Shown piece after piece: positions 7,170-8,920 of a DNA stretch of 8,920 nucleotides (its first letter is position 1; each line of letters opens with the position of its first letter). Origin of the DNA: an uncultured Clostridia bacterium (GTDB lineage Bacteria; Bacillota; Clostridia; Christensenellales; Aristaeellaceae); assembly GCA_934663595.1 (NCBI GenBank), contig CAKUKM010000058.1, positions 1 to 8,920 of the forward strand, in the 5' to 3' direction. A model generated the notes under the pieces. It did not search any database. It was not told the origin of the DNA and saw only the letters and a program-made list of their open reading frames with translations. Made by a program: the position numbers and the translations under genes.

Positions 7170-7943
7170 ATGGGCAATGAAGGAAAGGTCGCGCTGGTGA
7201 CGGGCGCGGGCATGGGCATTGGGCGCGCGGTTGCGCTGACGCTGGCGGAGGCGGGCTACGACGTGACCGTCCACTGTAACGGCAGCGTGGAGCGCGCGCA
7301 GGCGGTCAGGCAGGAGATTCAGGCCATGGGGCGGCGCTGCGAGATCGTTCGCGCCGATCTTTCGCGGCCGGAGGAAACGGCGGCGCTGTTCGAGAGGCAT
7401 GAGACGCTGTTCGGGCGGCTGGACGTGTTCGTCGCCAACGCGGGCTTGACGGTCAAGGGGCGCTTTGAGGAAATGCGGCCCGAGGAGATCGATCAGGTGT
7501 TCAGCGTCAATTTCCGCGGCACATATCTGTGCATCCAGAAGGCCGCCGTGCTGATGAAGAAATGCGGCGCGCGCGGCAGCATCGTGGTGATTTCGTCCAA
7601 CCATTACAGGATGCACCATCCGCTCTGCTCGGTCTATGCTTCGCTCAAGGCGGGGCTTAACAAGATGGCGGAGCACGCCGCGCTGGAATACGGAAAATAT
7701 GGGATCCGCGTCAACGTCATCGCGCCCGGCTGGACGGACACGGGCGAGGCGCGGCTGGGCGCGAAGGAACCGACCTACTATCACATCCCGCTCAGGCGCT
7801 GGTGCCGCCCCGAGGAAATCGGGCAGGCCGCGCTGTTCCTGAGCGGGCCATGGGCAGGCTCGATCACCGGCGCTGTGCTGACCATGGACGGCGGCGCGAG
7901 CCTGATGAGCGACAGTCTGGACAAATACGGCTACGACGGCTGA
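7170..7943 (+). CDS. Short-chain dehydrogenase/reductase (classical SDR, probable sugar dehydrogenase or reductase)
   Basis: The 257-residue cytoplasmic oxidoreductase has the full set of classical SDR motifs: TGAGMGIG (residues 11-18) for the nucleotide, NAG (90-92), Ser143, and Tyr156-x3-Lys160 as catalytic residues, with Ser exactly 13 residues before Tyr. The end of the second beta strand reads VHCNGS with no acidic residue, which favours NADP(H) over NAD(H), although this rule is not strict. Its length is normal for the FabG/glucose-dehydrogenase-like group. The ribosome binding site GGAGGGA (7157-7163) lies at the end of the glycosidase gene, and the start codon is 3 bp after that gene's stop, so the two are probably translationally coupled. 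The context suggests oxidation or reduction of the sugar released by the glycosidase, not fatty-acid synthesis, but the substrate cannot be told from sequence. Confidence 0.88.
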   Translation: MGNEGKVALVTGAGMGIGRAVALTLAEAGYDVTVHCNGSVERAQAVRQEIQAMGRRCEIVRADLSRPEETAALFERHETLFGRLDVFVANAGLTVKGRFEEMRPEEIDQVFSVNFRGTYLCIQKAAVLMKKCGARGSIVVISSNHYRMHHPLCSVYASLKAGLNKMAEHAALEYGKYGIRVNVIAPGWTDTGEARLGAKEPTYYHIPLRRWCRPEEIGQAALFLSGPWAGSITGAVLTMDGGASLMSDSLDKYGYDG

Positions 7944-7958
7944 GGAGGAAAGAAGCCT

Positions 7959-8873
7959 ATGAGTGAGCTGAAGGGAATGTGCCCGATCATCGCCACCCCG
8001 TTTACGAAAACGGGTCTGGTGGACTACGATTCGTTTGAAAACCTGATTCGCGTGCTGATTGAGGGCGGCTGCCAGGCGGTGACGCTGTTCGGCATCGCCG
8101 GCGAATATTACAAGCTGACCGACGACGAAATGAAAAAGATGGCGCGCATCACCGTGGAGACCTGCCGCAAATACGGCGGCACGAGCATCATCTCCGTGAC
8201 GCAGCACGCCACGCAGGTGGCCGTGGAGCGCGCGAAATTCTATGAGGACATCGGCGCGGACAATCTGATGCTGCTGCCCCCGTTTTTCCTCAAACCCGGG
8301 CAGGCCGCGCAGTATCGCCACATGAAGGCGGTCGGACAGGCGGTTAATATTCCCGTCATGGCGCAGTACGCGCCGGAGCAGACCGGCGTGGCCATTCCCG
8401 CGCAGGTCTACGCCGATCTCTTCCGCGAATGCCCCAACATCAAATATTACAAGATCGAGTGCAAGCCCGCGGGCGCGTATATCAGCAGCCTGCTCAGGCT
8501 CACGGACAATCAGGTGGGCGTGTTCATCGGCAACGCGGCCTATCAGTTCATCGAAGGCTTCGACCGCGGCGGGATCGGCGCGATGCCCGGCTGCTCGATG
8601 TTCGATCTGTATCTGAAGATGTACAACGAGTACATCGCGGGCGACCGCGCCGGCGCGGCGTGGACGCACACCAATCTGATCCTGCCCATACTCAACCACA
8701 TCCGGCAGAACGTCGAGATGATCATCGCCTTTGAAAAGCGGATCCTCAAAAAGCGCGGGATTATCGCCTGCGATTTCTGCCGCGAGCCGGGCTTTGTGTC
8801 GGACGAGTATTACGACAGGCTCTTTGAAGAGCACTACGCGGCGATCGAGCCGTACTTTACATGGAGGGGATAA
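7959..8873 (+). CDS. DapA/NanA-superfamily Schiff-base lyase or dehydratase, not a true dihydrodipicolinate synthase
   Basis: The 304-residue product is a TIM-barrel enzyme of the class I pyruvate-aldolase family, of normal length. The Schiff-base lysine is Lys165 in YYKIE. The GxxGE loop is present as GIAGE (45-49), followed by YYKL, and LLPPFF (about 107-112) matches the family's LPPYY strand. Three residues typical of DapA appear changed: the Thr-Thr pair is Ile46-Ala47, and aligning back from the conserved P..TG in QYAPEQTG puts Gln136 at the catalytic Tyr and Gln141 at the substrate-binding Arg. This resembles the uncharacterised branch with GxAGE and QDxP-type motifs. A 2-keto-3-deoxy sugar acid dehydratase or aldolase is the likeliest role here, next to the dehydrogenase. 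The strong ribosome binding site GAGGAGG (7942-7948) overlaps the upstream stop, so the gene is in the operon. Confidence 0.85.
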   Translation: MSELKGMCPIIATPFTKTGLVDYDSFENLIRVLIEGGCQAVTLFGIAGEYYKLTDDEMKKMARITVETCRKYGGTSIISVTQHATQVAVERAKFYEDIGADNLMLLPPFFLKPGQAAQYRHMKAVGQAVNIPVMAQYAPEQTGVAIPAQVYADLFRECPNIKYYKIECKPAGAYISSLLRLTDNQVGVFIGNAAYQFIEGFDRGGIGAMPGCSMFDLYLKMYNEYIAGDRAGAAWTHTNLILPILNHIRQNVEMIIAFEKRILKKRGIIACDFCREPGFVSDEYYDRLFEEHYAAIEPYFTWRG

Positions 8874-8876
8874 GCC

Positions 8877-8920
8877 GTGAACAACAACACATCGCCCGTC
8901 TGGAAGAAGCGCGGCACGCG
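8877..8920 (+). CDS. Start of a downstream operon gene, product unknown (cut by the right edge)
   Basis: A GTG at 8877-8879 opens a reading frame (MNNNTSPVWKKRGTR) that runs off the right edge after 14 full codons. GGAGGGG (8863-8869) lies 7 nt before it, ideal spacing, and the gap after the lyase stop is 3 bp. This matches the packing of the other catabolic genes, so a further gene of the operon is likely. Too little is visible to suggest a family. The GTG start is inferred from the ribosome binding site; no ATG lies nearby in this frame. Confidence 0.55.
   Translation, partial: MNNNTSPVWKKRGT

Noticed and set aside
5472..8834. 1120-codon open frame on the minus strand spanning the glycosidase, dehydrogenase and lyase genes
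   Set aside because: It is antisense to three genes with clear family motifs and good ribosome binding sites. Its product is rich in Arg, His, Ala and Gln and lacks any recognisable domain, as expected when the opposite strand of G+C-rich genes happens to have few stops.
7959..8873. Calling the lyase nanA because Tyr137 and Lys165 have the same numbers as in E. coli NanA
   Set aside because: Aligning back from the P..TG motif puts Gln136, not Tyr137, at the catalytic tyrosine, and the Ser-Thr pair of NanA is absent. The matching numbers appear to be chance.

Overview
The window (about 60% G+C by eye) looks like a carbohydrate-uptake and catabolism locus from a high-G+C member of the Bacillota, probably an uncultured clostridial gut or rumen lineage. 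The reasons are the LplB/YtcP/LplA-type ABC importer without its own ATPase, a divergent membrane-bound AraC-type regulator, strong GGAGG ribosome binding sites before nearly every gene, and TTGACA/TATAAT-like promoters. The phylum is fairly safe; anything narrower is a guess. No mobile element, RNA gene or CRISPR array was seen.

Layout. Positions 1-1290 (minus strand) hold the N-terminal 430 residues of a two-transmembrane AraC-family regulator whose DNA-binding end lies outside the window. Positions 1291-1543 are a divergent control region. It has a good minus-strand promoter (1344-1372), a good plus-strand promoter (1467-1495), and between them a 16-bp perfect palindrome plus three direct ATGTCCG repeats, the last ending just upstream of the plus-strand -35 box. 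From 1544 to the right edge everything is on the plus strand: two sugar permeases (1544-2476, 2488-3396), an extracellular solute-binding protein (3451-5142), a cytoplasmic GH129/GH101-related glycosidase (5313-7166), a short-chain dehydrogenase (7170-7943), a DapA/NanA-superfamily lyase or dehydratase (7959-8873), and the first 14 codons of another gene (from 8877).

How the genes may work together (inference). The regulator's extracellular domain senses a glycan or its binding state and activates the importer operon through the repeat cluster. The binding protein delivers an oligosaccharide or glycoside to the permease pair, which must borrow a shared MsmX-type ATPase encoded elsewhere. The glycosidase, which has no signal peptide, cleaves the substrate inside the cell. 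The dehydrogenase and the Schiff-base lyase/dehydratase could then process the released sugar by a non-phosphorylating oxidation plus dehydration or aldol-cleavage route. The binding-protein gene is flanked by hairpins on both sides, and a second possible promoter precedes the glycosidase, so the transport and catabolic halves may be expressed at different levels.

The points most worth following up are the lyase, which keeps the Schiff-base lysine but has lost the usual Thr, Tyr and Arg residues of DapA; its pairing with a GH129-like enzyme and a dehydrogenase; the repeat-based divergent control region; and the binding protein without a lipobox cysteine.
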